Positions 51,264 to 53,354 of a DNA stretch of 53,354 nucleotides are shown here, one piece after another. The notes under the pieces are model-generated. The model worked only from the letters and a program-made list of their open reading frames with translations. It had not been told where the DNA came from and searched no databases. Position numbers and translations under genes: made by a program. Source of the stretch: Planctomycetota bacterium (GTDB lineage Bacteria; Planctomycetota; Phycisphaerae; Phycisphaerales; Phycisphaeraceae). The stretch lies in NCBI GenBank assembly GCA_024279275.1, contig JAJRRS010000110.1, positions 1-53,354 on the forward strand, written 5' to 3'. Position 1 is the stretch's first letter. Each line of letters starts with the position of its first letter.

Positions 51264-52223
51264 TTACCCCGTCGGGGCCGGCGTATCCAATGCATCCCGG
51301 CAGGCCAAACGGACCAGCCGATTGGTAAGCTGGGCAAGGTTCAGGCCCGCCTTGGCGGCGGCCATGGGGAGCAGGGAATGGGTCGTAAAGCCCGGCATGG
51401 TGTTGACCTCGATCAGCCAGGGGCGATTGAATTCGTCCACCATAAAATCTACTCGGCACAGATGCCGCACGCCTAAAACACGGTATGCGGTCAGCGACCA
51501 GTCGCGGATTTGTTGCAAAGTTTCTTCGGGCAGGTCGATGTTAAAAAGATATTGCGTGTCGTTGCTTTCGTATTTGGCTTTGTAGTCGTAACACTCGCCG
51601 GGCGGGACGATCTGGATCGGTGGCAGAGCGGTCGCCCCCGGAGCCTCGTCATCCTCAGACCCGATCACGCCGACCGTGAGTTCCTTGCCCGGGACGTAAC
51701 GTTCGACCAGGAGCTTGGGGTAGTCTTTGCTTAGCGACTCACACGCGGTGATCGCTTGTTCTTCTGTTTTGCATATTGACAGGCCGAACGTTGAGCCTTC
51801 TTCTAATGCTTTGATGACCACGGGCGCATCCAGTGTGCGCTTCTGGTCTGTGAGTAGTAACTGCGCCTCTGGGGTCGCGATGCCGTGGTCGGCGACGGTT
51901 AGCTTGGTCAGGTGTTTATTGATGCAGAGGCTGGCGGCGGCGGGGCCACAGCCGACGTAGTTGAAGTTCCGGTCGCTTAGGATTCGTTGCAGGCCGCCGC
52001 CTTCGCCCCACGGGCCATGCAATACGGGGAAGACGACGTCGCCGCCCCACTGCTTGAATTCCTCCAGTGTTGAGAGGTCGTCGGGGAGGATGTCGCGTTC
52101 GATGACGTCGTGGCCTGCGTCGCGCAAGGCCCGAGCGACCTGTGCGCCGCCGAGCAGGCTGACGGGGCGTTCGCGGTCGGGGCCGCCGGCGAGGACTAAG
52201 ATGCGTAACCCTGTGGATGACAA
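51264..52223 (-). CDS. ddl: D-alanine--D-alanine ligase
   Basis: ATP-grasp enzyme making the D-Ala-D-Ala end of peptidoglycan precursors, the target of vancomycin. Seen: LVLAGGPDRERPVSLLGG at residues 10-27, PVLHGPWGEGGGLQ, NKHLTKLTVADHGIATP, EGSTFGLSICK, VERYVPGKELTVGVIG, DFMVDEFNRPWLIEVNTMPGF with the metal-binding Glu and Asn. 319 residues. GTG/ATG choice at the start does not change the core. Together with dapA and murB this supports a standard peptidoglycan pathway. Confidence 0.96.
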   Translation of the reverse strand: MSSTGLRILVLAGGPDRERPVSLLGGAQVARALRDAGHDVIERDILPDDLSTLEEFKQWGGDVVFPVLHGPWGEGGGLQRILSDRNFNYVGCGPAAASLCINKHLTKLTVADHGIATPEAQLLLTDQKRTLDAPVVIKALEEGSTFGLSICKTEEQAITACESLSKDYPKLLVERYVPGKELTVGVIGSEDDEAPGATALPPIQIVPPGECYDYKAKYESNDTQYLFNIDLPEETLQQIRDWSLTAYRVLGVRHLCRVDFMVDEFNRPWLIEVNTMPGFTTHSLLPMAAAKAGLNLAQLTNRLVRLACRDALDTPAPTG

Positions 52224-53006
52224 AGACAGACTCCCAGTGAATGAAGCAGATGCTTAGGTTACATCATCGTCTATTGGGTGGTTGAGGGGTTCAAGTTTTG
52301 TCGGGGAGGCGGGCGATGTGCGTGGCAATGCTTCGGAGAGATATTCACCGCTGAGGTCACGGAGAGCGCAGAGGAAGACGGGGAGGGGGAGGTATCCGCA
52401 GATTGCGCAGATGACACAGATTTAAGAGATGCGTGCAGGCACACCCTTTTTCATCTGCGCAATCTGTGTAATCTGCGGATCACTTCTTTGTCTCCACATC
52501 ATCGATCGATAAGCCTCACGATTTTCCGGCGGTAACGGCAGGCTGCGGGATCGTTGGGACCGGGTCAAGCCCGCGTCCTGTTTATCCGTCATCTGGCCGG
52601 GACGGTCCGCTCCAAAGTCCCCCCCCGGCCCCGGAAGCTTGGATGAAGTTTCATCCGTTGCTTTTCCTGGGGCCGGGTTCCCGGTGGTGTAGCAGATGGA
52701 ATCTGACACACATCCGGGGGTGGGGGCAGCCCGCGAGTCCCGGTCCTTTTAATCTTTGGATACTCAGGGGAGCTGACGACCGTCGCCGTGAGGTTGTCGG
52801 CAGGTGTGACTGAAAATTAAGTCACGCCTCCACTGTTGGTGGAAATGACGAGGTTGTGCGCACGGATGTGGTTTGGCGATGCGGCGGATGGGGTGTAAGG
52901 CGTGGGATTCACGGGGGCTAACGGGATGTGCGTTGTGGCGCATTTTACATTGGAGAAGCGTTGGAATTGTGCGCACGAAGGTGGTATATGTACTTATCTC
53001 CTTTGT
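52224..53006. other. Long gene-poor region between ddl and the NYN remnant
   Basis: No credible gene in about 780 bases. It contains nested repeat copy D (52345-52480) and C/G-run stretches near 52615-52640. Past 52740 the DNA is less GC-rich with no feature recognised. The AT-richer part next to the NYN remnant suggests foreign or decayed DNA, but this is only impression. Confidence 0.6.
52345..52480. repeat. Nested inverted repeat, copy D (degenerate)
   Basis: Inner arms 52394-52421 and 52453-52480 pair at 23 of 28 positions and consist of three 9-bp units of the type CGCAGATGA/CACAGATT. An outer left part CACCGCTGAGGTCACGGAGA is at 52346-52365; the right partner is mostly lost. Confidence 0.8.
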
Positions 53007-53216
53007 TCATGCCTCTATTTCCCCCGGAGCTTTCCGGTCCCTATAGAAGAAGGCGTCGTCAATGCACATATACTGATCAGGCACCAACATCATGTCGCTA
53101 TTTAGGCCGTTAGAAAATGATAGTACTCGTACTCTAGTCCCTGATCGCATAACTTCCTGCACCACGGGCACAAAATCGCCGTCACCTGACACGATGCAAA
53201 TCTCGTCTATATTTTC
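53007..53216 (-). pseudogene. 3' remnant of a NYN-domain (LabA/DUF88-like) gene
   Basis: The minus strand encodes DEICIVSGDGDFVPVVQEV, with the SGDGDF acidic motif of NYN/PIN-like ribonucleases, then RVRVLSFSNG and DQYMCIDDAFF up to a TGA at 53007. The N-terminal part, with the first acidic residues, is missing: the frame runs directly into insertion-sequence DNA at about 53217. NYN proteins of this type are often linked to RNA processing or toxin systems. The remnant is probably not functional. Confidence 0.7.
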
Positions 53217-53354
53217 GGTCCTTCCGGGATTATCGTGGGTATAGGTCCAAACCGCCGCAGTGGAAGTAGATGGCGGTCTTGAAGTGTTCGCGGTTGCGGA
53301 AGCCGGCGGCGAGGCGTTTGATGGTCATGATCTTGCTGTTGAGGCCTTCGGCGA
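53217..53354 (-). mobile_element. ISL3-family insertion sequence, one end
   Basis: From about 53217 the plus strand reads GGTCCTTCCGGGATTATCGT, which resembles terminal inverted repeats of ISL3-type elements, followed by the transposase 3' end. The other end lies beyond the window, so target duplication and copy integrity cannot be judged. Confidence 0.75.
53230..53354 (-). CDS. ISL3-family transposase, C-terminal end (partial)
   Basis: The last 41 residues, AEGLNSKIMTIKRLAAGF then NREHFKTAIYFHCGG and LDLYPR before a TAA at 53230, are the conserved end of ISL3-type DDE transposases (catalytic region beyond the window). Its stop codon lies 13 bases inside the presumed IS end. The gene runs off the right edge, so whether the enzyme is intact is unknown. 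Confidence 0.9.
   Translation of the reverse strand, partial: AEGLNSKIMTIKRLAAGFRNREHFKTAIYFHCGGLDLYPR

Overview
The window is GC-rich bacterial chromosome, most likely from the class Phycisphaerae (Planctomycetota) or a close relative. The evidence is: three PEP-CTERM-tailed secreted proteins, one of them also carrying dockerin-type repeats; a prepilin-like protein with an H-x9-DG motif; zinc-ribbon proteins of the C-x2-C-x-YDLRG...CPECG type; a PPi-dependent phosphofructokinase next to a K+-dependent membrane pyrophosphatase; and an ISL3-type transposase end. No phage, plasmid or CRISPR region was seen. Most of the window is core housekeeping, but its intergenic DNA is unusually rich in several families of short repeats.

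Layout. 0-9.3 kb: secreted beta-propeller protein, dnaN, iscX, a hotdog-fold protein, two membrane proteins, an RdgC-like protein and ald. 9.4-19.4 kb: dapA, a LarC C-terminal-domain protein with a coiled-coil partner, a zinc-ribbon membrane protein overlapping tilS, PPi-phosphofructokinase, a rhomboid protease with its zinc-ribbon partner, moaA and rsfS. 19.5-26.7 kb: the membrane pyrophosphatase hppA behind a leader terminator, rpsU, an LCAT-like lipoprotein, murB and mnmA. 26.9-33.1 kb: an exported protein, a GH113-like hydrolase, an alginate-export-like porin, and two tandem PEP-CTERM paralogues separated by a MITE-like element. 33.2-40.2 kb: purD, a T4-lysozyme-like protein, pheS without pheT, a prepilin-like protein, purC, a CDF metal transporter and tRNA-Pro(CGG). 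40.4-52.2 kb, all on the minus strand: an RsbU-type phosphatase, a TPR secreted protein, greA, a membrane protein, an FtsQ-like protein, a 1420-residue repeat/dockerin/PEP-CTERM protein and ddl. The right edge holds the remnant of a NYN-domain gene cut by an ISL3-family insertion sequence.

How the genes fit together. Cell-wall genes (murB, ddl, FtsQ-like, lysozyme-like, and dapA for diaminopimelate) are present but scattered. Two pyrophosphate-using steps, PPi-phosphofructokinase and the PPi-driven ion pump, lie 5 kb apart. The exported protein, GH113-like hydrolase and porin run in the same direction and could serve polysaccharide degradation and uptake; this is inferred from order only.

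The most notable signals are non-coding. (1) A strong intrinsic terminator sits about 25 nt before hppA, preceded by a two-tier hairpin, a layout typical of attenuators and riboswitches. (2) A family of nested inverted repeats with internal 8-10 nt periodicity occurs in four intergenic spaces. (3) Heptamer arrays (CCCTAGA/CCCCAGA) occur between genes and, in frame, inside tilS. (4) A REP-like palindrome ends in GTTTAGCC. (5) CCGGGGG-core microsatellites have expanded in frame inside many reading frames.
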